Origin: Bettongia penicillata ogilbyi
Taxonomy: Eukaryota; Chordata; Mammalia; Diprotodontia; Potoroidae
Direction of reading: 5' to 3'
Length of the DNA: 64,000 nucleotides
NCBI GenBank assembly: GCA_023548195.1
Contig: JAJHZJ010000496.1
Coordinates: 9,620,070-9,684,069, forward strand
Both the position numbers and the translations under genes were made by a program. Positions 11,340 to 21,943 of this stretch are shown one piece after another. Positions within the stretch are counted from its first letter, which is position 1, and every line of letters starts with the position of its first letter. The notes under the pieces are model-generated. The model made no database searches and was not told the origin of the DNA. It saw nothing but the letters and a program-made list of their open reading frames with translations.

Positions 11340-11855
11340 GAGCCATCAACATGCATTTATTAAGTGCCTACTACGTGGCAAGAACCGCACTTAACAAAAC
11401 AAATAAATAATGAGCTAGGAAATACTAAAAAACCAATGATGTGATGGGCATTGGGGATACAAAGAGAGAAACAATCCCTATTCAAATGAACTTGCATTCT
11501 AATGGGAGGGGACAAAATACATATAACATATATGTCACAAACGTTCATGTAATTAAGTATAAATATATACCAAGTACTATGAGGCAGTTTGGGCAGGGAG
11601 GGCCCTTGTCAGTTGGGGGATTAGAAAAGGTTTCATGCAGAATTTGGTACTTAATGTGCTTCATAAAGGAAAAGAGGAAGAGGTAGAGAGGCAAAGGGGG
11701 AATGTATTTTAGGCATGGGAGGTGGCCAGAATAAAGTTGAAAAGACAGGGGGTGGGTTGTTGTGTGGAAGGAATGCAGTACAGGCCAGTTTGACTGCATC
11801 CCAGAGTGTGGATGAGTGGGGGAGTATTGCCCAGTAAGACAGACAAAGAGGATCC
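11340..11855 (-). mobile_element. L2 LINE 3' fragment
   Basis: Reverse of the L2 3' end: TTTATTAAGTGCCTACTACG, 'ggcattggggatacaaagagag', AACTTGCATTCTAATGGGAG, followed by 'ggggattagaaaaggtttcatgcag', the antisense of the upstream L2 3' region. It gives rise to short shadow frames on both strands. Confidence 0.65.
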
Positions 11856-11859
11856 CTTC

Positions 11860-11960
11860 TTAGCTCAGTCATTACCTGCTTATATGACTTGGGGAGTCTG
11901 GGAGTGATTTTGCTTTGGTGTCCTCATTTCTATAAACTATGGGGATTTAACTAGATGATA
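11860..11960 (+). mobile_element. MIR-type SINE fragment
   Basis: 'tagctcagtcattacctgc...tatgacttggggag' then 'cctcatttctataaactatggggatttaactagatgatagctaag' follows the MIR-like core and the 'ttggactagatgacctctaag' tail. Confidence 0.5.
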
Positions 11961-13230
11961 GCTAAGCACCTGGGGTCAATGTCAGGAGGTTGCTTATGCT
12001 TGGTGTGCCAGATGAAATGTCTAAAATGAATGGACATGTCAGGACCCTAACTAGGAGTGAAAAGTGTTTAAAATCACCAGGCTTATTTCACACTGTTTCT
12101 CCTTTGCTGAGATGTCAGTGTTAAACAAGAGTAAGTTAAGTCTGATTTGGGAACTTTTCTGCAGTTTCCTGGAGATTCAGGAGACTTTTGGTATTCACCA
12201 TTACATTCCAGTGATTTGATCTTCCCAAAACTCTGGTCTTTGGAGAAGTGGAATATGATTCTACTACAAAACCATGTATTTGGATACAAAATGACAATTC
12301 TAACATTGCCTGTGTGTCCCACGATCTGAAGAATAAGGTGTAGTGTTCAATGCTCAGAATCCAACAGGTGCCACTGGGACTTTTTTCAATTTTTTAATAG
12401 ATGGCCATACTCAATGGGGTTGTCTATAGCTGTCAAAAGTAATTACTGGTGGTGAAATGACTAGAGAGTTTTGGAAATGACAGGATGCTAGACTGAGACT
12501 TCTAGAAATGAATCTCAAGCTTGGGATGCAATTGGATCCCTGATATCATGCATGTATCCATTCCCATGAAAGATGCATATCATGATGCCATCCGTTCTGT
12601 TCTTGTATGACTCTTATCCATGTCCTGATAAATCCTCTACATAGGAACCACCCAAGATATTGGGAACTTTCCTTTAATTCTCTTAACATCTCAAGGCTAA
12701 TAGTAGAAAACATAAGCTGTCATAACCACTCACCCTCAGAGTTCATCTACTTTTTTGATAATGTATTTATTTGATGACATAGTTTACCTCTAGTTCTCTT
12801 GTATTTCCTTCTTTGTTGAAGCCTGCTCACACCTGCTATGTGCTTTCCATTGCCCTTTATATAATTAATTTCACTTCTTCAGAAACTATAGTGTTCCATA
12901 ACTTGAAGTCATATTTTTTAAAAAAATCATCTTGGTAGAATAAATTGTATTAACCAAAAGGCACTTCATTTTAGGGAGAGGTTAAAATTCTTTTGGTCAA
13001 ACCCTTTGAATTATGGATGTCTCTCATTTAGAAGGCTCCACAGTGTTCCCAATTTTGGTGTTATCTTGAATGCAATTTTACCTCCTACTTAACTTTTTAA
13101 ATATGTGATATTTCTCATAGTTACCCACTATCTTCATCAAATTGATTTTTGTAAATGATATTTTCCATTAGTTTTTTCCTAGACCATCCTTTCATCATTC
13201 TCAGCAAATAAATCAAGTGAATACTTACTT
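11961..13230. other. Low-repeat stretch, no gene seen
   Basis: About 1.3 kb in which no interspersed repeat was recognised and no convincing open frame occurs. Complementary 60-79 codon frames at 12083-12329 lie on opposite strands of the same DNA and have no domain. Confidence 0.4.
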
Positions 13231-13244
13231 AAAACATTTGGGAG
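13231..13244. repeat. Target-site duplication of HAL1 copy A (left)
   Basis: AAAACATTTGGGAG. The right copy at 15290-15304 differs by one inserted base. A TSD of this size is typical of L1 target-primed reverse transcription. Confidence 0.75.
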
Positions 13245-13419
13245 AGATGAGAAGAGCTAAGATTAAAACCAAGAATCACCTACCCAGTAAAACTGGGTAT
13301 AATACTTCAGGGGAAAAGATGGACATTCAATGAAGTGGAGAACTTTCAGGCATTCTTGATAGAAAGACCAGAGATGGAGAGAAAACTTGACATTAAAATA
13401 TAAAAAGAAACATGGAAAG

Positions 13420-14453
13420 GTAAACAGGAAAGAGAAATCATAAGGGGCTTAGTAAAGTTGAGCAGTTTTACAATCCTACATGGAAAGATAATATTTGTAA
13501 CTCTTCAAACTTTTCTCAGTATTTGAGTAGTTGGAGGGATTACTCATATATATCTAAAAAATAAAATTAAAATGTGAGAGAGTAATATATTGGGAGGAGA
13601 AAGGTAAGAATAGAATGGGGCAAATTATCTCTCATAAAAGAGGCAAGAAAAAGCCTTTTCAATGGAGGGGAAAAGGGGGGGAGGTGAGAGGGAAAAGGTG
13701 AAGACTTTTCTCATCACATTTGGCTTAAGGAGGGAATAACATGCATGCTCAATTTGGTAGGAAAATCTATCTTACACTACAGGAAAGTAGAGGAGAAGGG
13801 GATAAGTAAGGGAATGAAAGAAGGGAGGAAAAATGGGAGGAGGGAGCAATAAGAAGTAATCACTTTAAGGGAGGGCCAAGGTCTAAAGAGAGAATAGAAT
13901 AAATAGGGGGCAGGATAAGATGGGGAGAAATATAATTAGTGTTTCACAACATGACTATTATGAAAGTGTTTTGCAAAACTGTGCATATATAGCCTATATT
14001 GAATTGCTTGCCTTCTCAGTGGGAATGAGTAGGGAGGGAGGAATGGAGAGAAGTTGGAACTCCAAATTTAAGGAATGAATGTTGAGAATTGTTTTTGTAT
14101 GCAACTGGGAAATAAGAAATACAGGTCATGGGGTATAGAAATCTATCTTGCCCTACAAGAAAAGAAAGAAGATGGGGATAAGGGAAGGGAGGGGTGTGAT
14201 GGAAGGGAGGGGAGATTGGGGAAAGGGGTAATCAGAATGCATGGTGTTTCAGGGTGGGGGAGGGGAGAGATGGGGAGAAAGTCTGGAATTCAAAATCTTG
14301 TGGAAATGAATGTTGACAACTAAAAATACATTTAAAAAGGTAAACAGGAAAGAGAAATCATAAGACTTATTAAAGTTGAACTTTTTATATTCCTACATGG
14401 AAAGATGATATTTGTAACTCATAAAATATTTCTCACCATTAGGGTAGTTGGAG

Positions 14454-14497
<44 letters not shown>

Positions 14498-15289
14498 TGG
14501 AGAGAGACAGAGAGAGAGAGGCACAGGGTGAATTGATATGAAGGAATGATATATAAAAATAAAATTAAGTGGTGAGAGAGGAATATATCGGGAGAAGGCA
14601 AAAAGGAGACATAAAATGGGCTTATTTTTCTCACATAAAAGAGGCAAGAAAAAAGTTTCACAATGGAGGGAAAAAGGGGGAAGGTGAGAAAGAATGAGTG
14701 AATCTCACTGTCATTGGATTTGGTTTAAGGAGGTAAAAACATAGTCAGTTGGGTATCTTACTCTACAGGAAAGTAGGGAGGAAAGACATAAGAGGGGGAA
14801 TGATAGAAGGGAGGGCAGATTCAAGGAGGAGGTAGTCAGAAACAAACACTTTAGAAAAGGGACAGAATCAAAGGAGAAAAATAGAATAATTGGGGGTGGG
14901 ATAGGATGGCAGGAAATATAGTTAATCTTTCACAATGTGGCTATTATGGAAGTGTTTTGCAAAACCACACATATATAACCTGTATTGAATTGTTTGCCTT
15001 CTCAATGGGGGTGGGTAGGGAGGAAAAAAAGGAGAGAATTTGGAACTGAAAGTTTTAAAAACCAAAGTTAAAATTGTTTTTACATGTAACTGGGAAATAA
15101 GAGATGCAGGCATAGGATATAGACATCTATCCTGCCCTTCAAGAAAGTAAAGGGGAAATGATAAAAAGGGAAGGCAGACAGGGACAGAAAGCATGTCCTC
15201 TCAGGGTGAGGGGAGGGAAGAGATGGGGAGAAAATTTGGAACTCAAAATCTTGTGGAAATGAATGTTGAAAACAAAAACTAATTTAAAA
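13420..15289 (+). repeat. Tandem duplication of the HAL1 3' UTR
   Basis: Unit 1 covers about 13420-14338 and unit 2 about 14339-15289. Matching landmarks are GGTAAACAGGAAAGAGAAAT (13420 and 14339), TAGTTGGAG, 'atattgggaggagaaaggtaag' versus 'atatcgggagaaggcaaaaagg', 'gcctatattgaattgcttgcc' versus 'cctgtattgaattgtttgcc', and the terminal 'caaaatcttgtggaaatgaatgttga' in both. The microsatellite of unit 2 is absent from unit 1. Confidence 0.8.
14457..14495. repeat. (AC)n microsatellite in HAL1 3' UTR
   Basis: About 19 AC units directly after the TAGTTGGAG box of the second 3' UTR unit. The other HAL1 copies have simple repeats at the equivalent site. Confidence 0.95.
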
Positions 15290-15309
15290 AAAACATTTAG
15301 GGAGTCCTT

Positions 15310-15689
15310 TTTTCTGTCTTTGTGATGGCATTTGATTTGTATTAGCTGAACTTCAATATGAAAATACTGTAATAATTGTCCATGTCATTCGTTCTGCCTA
15401 TATTCCATTTTCATCATTAAGTACTTGTTTAAACTGATCATGCTAGAATTATTTTAATTGAGAAACATGTTTTCTCAGTTAAGTATTTAATAAATCCTTT
15501 TTCATTCATAAAATATCAACTTGGTTAATTCATTCCTTCATATGTCTCTCAAAAAAGCTTCTGTGATCCATCCTTCCATTTAGTTTGCATTATTCTTATC
15601 TCTTTTGTGTTTGTTTATCATAACAATAAAGTGATTTGTCATATTTCTTCATTGAGGTCAAAAACTGGAATTATAATTTTTATTTATTC
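15310..15689. other. AT-rich, no gene seen
   Basis: No gene. It may be a diverged part of the L1 fragment that follows, but no diagnostic block was recognised. Confidence 0.35.
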
Positions 15690-15930
15690 AGTTTGATTTC
15701 TGCTGTTGCTTTCTGTTTTTGCTGTAGTCATTGTGAATATTGTTTTCCTAACATAATTCACTCCCCATTTTATATTTTTATATAACCATATCCTTTGTTT
15801 CTCTATATTTTTCACATTCATAATTTCTCATAGCAGAGTATTCCATTTCATTCTTGTGCCACAGTTTACTTAACTATTTCCCAATTGGTGGGCATCTACT
15901 TTGTTTCTAGTTCTAGTCAAAGCCTTTCTA
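15690..15930 (-). mobile_element. L1 ORF2 C-terminal fragment, reverse
   Basis: 'gctgtagtcattgtgaatattgttttcctaa', 'atttctcatagcagagtattccatttcattcttgtgccacag', then TATTTCCCAATTGGTGGGCA and 'tctactttgtttctagttct' follow in order the antisense of the mammalian L1 ORF2 end. A fossil without an open frame. Confidence 0.7.
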
Positions 15931-16739
15931 AAGCATGCCTCTCCACTAGCATTGCCTTTGAAAACACAGCATCTCTTCAACACTATCATGAATCACCAGA
16001 GTAGTGATATGGTTTATGAAGTTTAAAAACCTACTATCCACTAAAGTTTTCAAAAATGGTCTGGGTTGTCTCATGAGGTCACCATATTCTGATACCCACT
16101 GGGTTCTGAAAGCAGACTTGAGATGTGGCATACCCCACACCAGAAGCTGCTGTGAGCTACAAAATATCATTTCTCTTTCCCTTCTCAAGATCTAAGGATA
16201 CAAAGTTGCCCATCCCCCTTTGTTTCTTCCTTTATATGAATGGTACCTGTGTCACATCTATTCTTGCCCAGGAGTGTAGATGAATGTTTCAAAGAACTGG
16301 AGTGTGGATTCCTCAGTTCACTGTCTTCACCTAGACCAGTTTATCCGATTGCTGATGTAGAGTTAATTTACTTCTCTCAAAGTCACAAAATTATAAAGCA
16401 TTTAATTGGTTTAGATAAAACATAAAGTTTTAGAGTTTAGGTTTGGAAATATAAGCATATAATGCAAGTAACAGAGATTTGGATTATGCATTTCTATTCA
16501 ACTGTTAGACCTAATCTATTGGAAAAGGAGAAACCATGTCTTAGATGAAGTTGTTTCCAGATCTATATACTACTGCTTGTGCCAAGTCAAGGTTCATGGA
16601 CAATAGGGATCAGTATATTCATAACCATTCCAGTTTTCACTAAAACTGTAGCTAGATACATTGAGCTAGTTCATAGCTGACTTAGAGCAGTATGTAAACT
16701 CGAGGAGTTTCTTTTTCTGATTGTTCCTCCATGAATGGA
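15931..16739. other. No gene seen
   Basis: Complementary 63- and 80-codon frames near 15946-16195 on opposite strands have no recognisable domain. The repeat content is unclear. Confidence 0.4.
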
Positions 16740-16890
16740 TAAGTTATAAAATATCTTGGGGTGACTTCAGTGGTCCTTATAGGACTCAGTTCCCTTCTTT
16801 CATGAAGTTTTTTCTTCTCTATAAAATGGGGGATAATAATAACGCAGTGCCTGGCACATAATAGGTGCTTAACAAATACTTATTTCTTTC
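16740..16890 (+). mobile_element. MIR SINE fragment
   Basis: 'tctataaaatgggggataataataac' then GCAGTGCCTGGCACATAATA and GGTGCTTAACAAATACTTAT is the classical MIR 3' half, better preserved here than in most copies in the window. Confidence 0.7.
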
Positions 16891-17119
16891 ATATTTGTGT
16901 TCCTTGAAAGTGGAACAAAATCCATTGAATTCCTCCATAGAAGGAAATCATTGCTTGCTATTTGAGACCCAGGAAGGGCAGATTGTATAAGGAAAGGAGA
17001 TGAGCAAGCTATGTGTCCCATTACCATTGTTCTCTCAATAATCTTGTGGGATAACTTGGGTACCATGGATAGCTCTTACACAGTTAAACTCTAGTTGAAT
17101 ATAAAAGCTAGCTAGAATC

Positions 17120-17362
17120 TGTATAGAGCTTTAAGATCTGCAGAACACTTTATAAACATTAGCTTGTTTAATTCTCACTACAATCCTAAGAACTAGATAT
17201 TATTAGTATTATCCCCATTTTACAGAGGAGAAAGCAGAGACAAACAAATTTGAAATCACTTTAGAATAACCCAGGTAATAAGTAACTGAGTTTGTATTTA
17301 AAATCAGGTCTTCCTGACTCCAGGTTCAACACTCTATACACTATATCACTTTGCTGTCTGCA
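17120..17362 (-). mobile_element. MIR/THER1-like SINE
   Basis: Almost complete reversed copy: 'gagctttaagatctgcagaacactttataaac', 'attatccccattttacagaggag', 'aaatcactttagaataaccc' (degenerate core), AGGTCTTCCTGACTCCAGGT and a 'actctatacactatatcac' head. Confidence 0.7.
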
Positions 17363-17454
17363 TGGTATGCATGTCCTTACCTCCATTATAGGCTGGATGA
17401 CCCTTTGCTGGGTTCTATAGAGGGGCTTCTTGTCCAAGATCAGATTGGATTAAG

Positions 17455-17702
17455 TGGTTTCTTTTATTGCTGTTCAGTCATGTCAGACACTTTCTGACCC
17501 CATTTGGGGTTTTCTTAACAAAGAACTGGAGTGGTTTGCCATTTTATTCTCCAGGTCATTTTGCAGATGAGGAAGCTGAGGTAAATAATTAAGTGACTTC
17601 CCCAGGATTACATAACTAGTAAGTGTCTAAAGTTGGATTTGAACTCAGGTTTTCCTAAATCTAAACCCAGTGCTCACTACCCACTGAACCACCTAGCTGC
17701 CT
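17455..17702 (-). mobile_element. tRNA-related SINE with RTE/BovB-like tail, reverse
   Basis: It starts with the reversed tail 'tgctgttcagtcatgtcagacactttctgaccccatttggggttttcttaa', then CTGGAGTGGTTTGCCATTTT, 'gcagatgaggaagctgagg' and ends with CCACTGAACCACCTAGCTGC, the tRNA-like head. Nearly full length. Confidence 0.8.
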
Positions 17703-17902
17703 TTACATGATCTCTGAGATCTAAGAGATTAAACTTCTGATATTCTGGGATTTTTGAAACATGAAAAAATTATATTTCTAGGTTAGATTTTTTTTTCAGA
17801 TCTAGTCACAAAGACCCTATTACTAATAGCCAAGGAGTAATGGGAAATATTCACATTCCTTTAGTTCATATCTCAAATCTTTTTAAGCCCTTGTAGACTA
17901 GA

Positions 17903-17955
17903 ATATATATATATATATACATACAGATACATATATATGTGTATATGTATATGCA
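17903..17955. repeat. (TA)n microsatellite
   Basis: Imperfect TA/TATG run. Confidence 0.85.
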
Positions 17956-19397
17956 CATAATCAAATGCACATTCAGTTGCTAATCTATTTTCTGTAAAAT
18001 CTAATACCATTTGTTCATTAGCTGGAGAAGACTATAGAGGGTATGCTCAATGGTTCATGTATCTGAAACCTGAATCCCATCTGTCTATTAGTCAGCCTCT
18101 GAGAGAATGATTCTCAACTTCTCAAATCCACTTATTATTTTTTTTCTAGAAAGAAGCAATGGCAACCATCTGTGTGTGTCTTCTATTAATACCCAGCATG
18201 ACACACCATAAGGATGTCAGAGTAACCTGGCCATTCATTTGGCCCTCTCCATAGGAGACATGACATGCTGTTTTTTTATTGTCTGCTCTTACCTGCTGAG
18301 CTTTCCAATTGCCACAAGCCACTATCAAAATTTAATGCAGCATCCAAAATGCCACTTTAAAATTTAATTTCTACCATTCAGTTACTGGCATTCTCACTTA
18401 ATACCACTGAAAAGAGTCTGTAATAGAACATCTCCATTTTACCATATTCTGCTAAAGTTGATTAATTTTATTTTGTGCAAAATGACCTTCTTACCTAAAA
18501 ACTGTATTAATTAAATCATTCAGAAGAACATCAACCCTATGTTGGTATGCTACATTATTTGAATAGATTTTTTAAAAAATAATCCTCAAGAATAAATATA
18601 GAGACTATTTAGGACCATCTTATTGGGAGCCCAGGATGAATGTAGATCTTAGATAAAAATTATATAAACAAACGAACATTTAATGGCAAAACAACAAAAT
18701 AAAGTAAGATACTGCCGAGGAAAAGGAATCTTTCAAAACACAGAATGATTGCAATGAGGTGATCAGGAAACCTGTAGTGTTCAGGTCAGATGCAAAGTAA
18801 AAGTTCAGTCAACTGAAAAATTATTCAAGGATCATTTTGTAAGAGGCACCAGAGTCAATAATAAGTTATTCTTTAAATAAATCCAAAAGAAGCTACTGTA
18901 GGGCCACTTGATCATCATAGCAAAAAAATAGGACTCAGGGTGATAGGGAAACAGTGAAGAGAGGTAATCATTTTTTTTCCTTTAGTATTTTTGGGGATAG
19001 TAAGGAAGACAGGAATATTCCTCTGCTCAATTATTGATAATAGGAATATTGGAGTGATATTTATGTAAAATGATACTAGATCCACAGGACGTTTTAGGTT
19101 CATTTGAAAAACTTGTAGATAAATCTCTAAGACCTACTGCATCCAGAGAAAACTTTTAGAAGAGCTTAAATAGAAACATTGGTGGCTAAAATATATAAGC
19201 AACCTTTCATTACATCCAAATATTGTATCAGAGATTGGCAGATTGTCTCTTATACCCCCATTCACAAAGTAAGGTACCAGAGTGAATTCTTCTAAACGCA
19301 ACAGAATAATGAGGCCCATTTCTCTTCTAGGTGAACTGGGTGAATTAACAAGAGGTAGAATCAAAAATTCTCCGACAGGATGCATATATATCTATAA
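17956..19397. other. Low-repeat stretch, no gene seen
   Basis: About 1.4 kb without a recognised interspersed repeat. Frames of 60-83 codons on the minus strand (18146, 18915, 19134) show no domain. Candidate single-copy DNA. Confidence 0.4.
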
Positions 19398-19560
19398 TGA
19401 AGGATAGTGGTACATAGTAGACAATGCGTTGACCCAGAAGACCTGGATTCAAAGCCCACCCATCTCAATGATCAACTACCTAAGCGGCCATGCACAAACC
19501 TTTTAATGTCTTTGAGCTGCAGTGTCCTAATTTGTAAAATTGAAATAATCATTCCGGTAG
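19398..19560 (+). mobile_element. MIR-type SINE
   Basis: 'ggatagtggtacatagtagac' head, 'agaagacctggattcaaagccc' box, a degenerate core and 'tgagctgcagtgtcctaatttgtaaaattgaaataatcattcc'. Confidence 0.55.
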
Positions 19561-20195
19561 TCTCCCAGTTTTTAACTTTGGAATCATCCTTGATTCCTCA
19601 CTATCATGAATTCCAGCTGTATAATCAGTTGTGAAATCTGTTCACAGTTCTTTAATCTGGCTCCTTTCCACTCATACGGCTACTTCCATTGTTCAGACTC
19701 TCATCTTTTACCATGACTACTTCAATGGCTTTCTCACTGTTATCCCTGCATCATGTCTCCTCAACACAATATACCCTCCATATAGCTAACAATATTATTT
19801 TCCTTAAGCAAAGAGCAAAGAGTTCAGTCCCTTATTCACTAAACTCCTTTAGCTCCTTAAGGTAACATGTGAACCCATGTGTTTTGATTTTAAAACCCCT
19901 CATGCCCTGACCCCAACCCATCTTTCCCATCTCCTCTACCTCCATACCCTACAATCTAGGGAAACAATTTTTTCATCTGTTCTATCATTTTATTTTCCAT
20001 TTCTCAGACTTTTCACTGGTCATCTCCCATGCTTGGAATGCAATCTTTCCTTGATTCTATTAATAGAATATTTCCTTCTTTCAAGGCCTAATTTCAACAT
20101 GAAGCTACTTCTAATCTCTCTAGTTACTAGTGTCTTTTCTGTCAAAAAATTCTGGAATAGTTTTGTATTCATTGCCTATCTAATATTATATCATT
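19561..20195 (+). mobile_element. L2 LINE fragment (ORF end and 3' region)
   Basis: Ordered L2 blocks: 'ttggaatcatccttgattcctcact', 'catgactacttcaatggctttctcactgttatccctgc', 'ctcatgccctgaccccaacccatc', and 'ctggtcatctcccatgcttggaatgcaatc'. The 3' end follows at 20395 after a SINE and a TA repeat. A ~245 bp part (19715-19960) is closely matched in inverted orientation at 27115-27365. Confidence 0.7.
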
Positions 20196-20229
20196 AATAA
20201 TTATAAAATAACTATTAATCTTATTTCAT

Positions 20230-20335
20230 TGATTGTTAAATATTAAAAGTAATAATGCAAATAGCTAACATTTATATAGAACTTTAGGGTTTGCAAAGTA
20301 TTTTATAAATATTGTCTCATTTGATCCATATATCT
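20230..20335 (-). mobile_element. MIR/THER1-like SINE fragment
   Basis: 'gcaaatagctaacatttatatagaactttagggtttgcaaagtattttataaatattgtctcatttgatcc' is the reversed 3' module of the marsupial MIR-like SINE. It splits the L2 copy. Confidence 0.65.
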
Positions 20336-20385
20336 ATATATGTATATATATATATATATATATATACATATATGTATATATACAT
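20329..20385. repeat. (TA)n microsatellite
   Basis: TATA repeats with interspersed TG/CA, probably grown out of the SINE end. Confidence 0.9.
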
Positions 20386-20394
20386 TTTGTTTCC

Positions 20395-20510
20395 CACTAA
20401 AAGGGAAGCTCCTTTAGGGTAGAGATCATTTCATTTTTTGCCTTTGTATTCCTAATACTTAGCACAATGCTTGGCACATGGTAACTACTTTAATCATTGA
20501 TTGATTGATA
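20395..20510 (+). mobile_element. L2 LINE 3' terminus
   Basis: 'ggaagctcctttagggtagagatcatttc', TTTGTATTCCTAATACTTAG, CACAATGCTTGGCACATGGT and the TGATTGATTGAT end follow the canonical L2 terminus. It continues the 19561-20195 copy. Confidence 0.75.
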
Positions 20511-21164
20511 CCTTACAAAATTTGTTGTGAGACTCAAATGAGATATTGACAATAAAGTGCTTAATGACAATGAAGGCAATGCATCCTCATAGAACCAAAA
20601 GATGTAAAATTCCTATATGTTAAAACGATTTTCACAGCTCATGTGGACATAGCTCTACCAGGACCTAGGAAAGCCTTTCATGTTGATAACCATAATAATA
20701 AAGATTATAATGCTAATAACAGCTAGCATTGATATACTGCCCTAAAGCCTGCCAAGGGCTTTACACATATAAAGCATTCTAAACATGTTGCTCAAATCCA
20801 CTTCAGGTTCCTGACCCCAGCCTCCCTCTCAGTTACTCCCATGAGAACAAACAAATGCTTCCAACACTGCTCCATTCACAGCCTCCAGAAGGGTCAATAT
20901 TTAGTCAGTTAAGAGGACTTGAAACAGATGCTGAATTGACCAGTTTCTACTTCTCCCCAAAGGTAGTCACAGGCAATCTGGATCCCAAGGCTGTTTCCTC
21001 TCCTAACCACTTTCCTTCACTACCAGCTGCTGCTTTTTTGCTTCAGTCCCAGCCTTTTCTCTCTTACCACTAGTCTGCTCCTTTCCAGTGTCACTAAATT
21101 ATCAGAAAAATGGTTACAGAATCAACATATATAATTCTTCATGAGATGCTATTGTCTTCCATTT
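20511..21164. other. SINE scraps; otherwise nothing recognised
   Basis: Short SINE 3' traces at about 20515-20560 and a reversed one at 20695-20785 ('aataacagctagcattgatatactg'). The 72-codon frame at 20855-21073 has no recognisable domain. Confidence 0.4.
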
Positions 21165-21289
21165 GACAGTCAGTATTTATATGGTGTGTTACTGTTTACC
21201 AAGCACTTTGGATATGGTATTTTATTTGATCCTTACCACAACCCTGTAGAGTAGGTTCTATCATTGTCCACATTTTAAAGATGAGAATA
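21165..21289 (-). mobile_element. SINE, left half, split by HAL1 copy B
   Basis: 'cagtatttatatggtgtgttactgtttaccaagcactttgg', then 'ttatttgatccttaccacaaccctgtagagtagg' and 'cattttaaagatgagaata' form the left part of a reversed MIR-like SINE. The sequence resumes at 24109 with AAAGATGAGAATACTGACAG after the HAL1. Confidence 0.75.
21277..21289. repeat. 13 bp TSD of HAL1 copy B (left)
   Basis: AAAGATGAGAATA, repeated exactly at 24109-24121 on the other side of the element. Confidence 0.9.
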
Positions 21290-21943
21290 TTGGGGGGAGG
21301 AGCCAAGATGGTGGAGTAGAAAGATTCACATATGCTAGCTCCAAATCCACAGCCCATAAATTACTTATAAAAAGAACTGCCAATGGATTCTGGAGCAGTG
21401 GAAGCCACGCAGCAATGGAGTGGAGGAGATTTCTGTTGCAGAGAGCCTTGAAAAACTGGCAACAAATGTCCGTCATGCACCCGACCCAGAGCAGAGCCCA
21501 GCTCTGCCTTGGCCACGCTGCACTGAGAGGAGCAGATCAGAGCAGGTTTCAGGGATAGAAACTCTGGTGACCGTGGAGGTCCCTTCACCCACAGGTGCAC
21601 AGGTCAGTGAGAGACACTATCTGGCCGACCGAGAGGGGAGCGGAGTGTCTCCATAATTCAGGCCCCCTCGGGAGGAAGTGGCAGGGGAAGCAGAGGCCAA
21701 GAGCTCCTGGAGCAGGCAGGGACTCCATTGTTGAAGGTCTCTGCATAAACCCCCTGAGGGAACTGAGCCTGGGAGGCAGCCCTGTCCCCACCGGAGAACC
21801 TGAATTTAATCTTACCCTGAATAGCAGCTGGGCCTGCTGCTGAAAGCCCTGAGGCTGGAAAGCAGCATTTGAGTCTCAGACCCCAAGCACTAGTGAGGCA
21901 GGGGTGGAGAGGAATCTCAGAAGTCAAGTAACTGACTGGGAAA
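21290..21943 (+). promoter_or_regulatory. HAL1 copy B 5' UTR / internal promoter
   Basis: The motif AAGATGG at 21305-21311, right after the 5' end, matches the position of the YY1 site in human L1 (GGAGCCAAGATGG start), where it sets the transcription start. One copy of a ~75 bp unit lies at about 21720-21795 ('cataaaccccctgagggaactgagcctgggaggc'); the younger minus-strand HAL1 has three. The leader ends with GGCTGGGAAAATGCC, which puts A at -3 of the ORF1 start. Promoter function is inferred from L1. Confidence 0.65.

Larger units (their letters stand above)
13245..15289 (+). mobile_element. HAL1 copy A, 5'-truncated, doubled 3' UTR
   Basis: It starts inside the ORF1 C-terminal region ('attaaaaccaagaatcacctacccag', equivalent to 22893 onward) and runs through the end of ORF1 at about 13410 into the HAL1 3' UTR. 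The 3' UTR then restarts at about 14339 with GGTAAACAGGAAAGAGAAAT, first seen at about 13420, and runs to the end a second time. The flanks carry a near-perfect TSD, AAAACATTTGGGAG at 13231-13244 and AAAACATTTAGGGAG at 15290-15304. One TSD pair around both units implies a single insertion, or a later internal duplication. No functional coding content. Confidence 0.85.
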
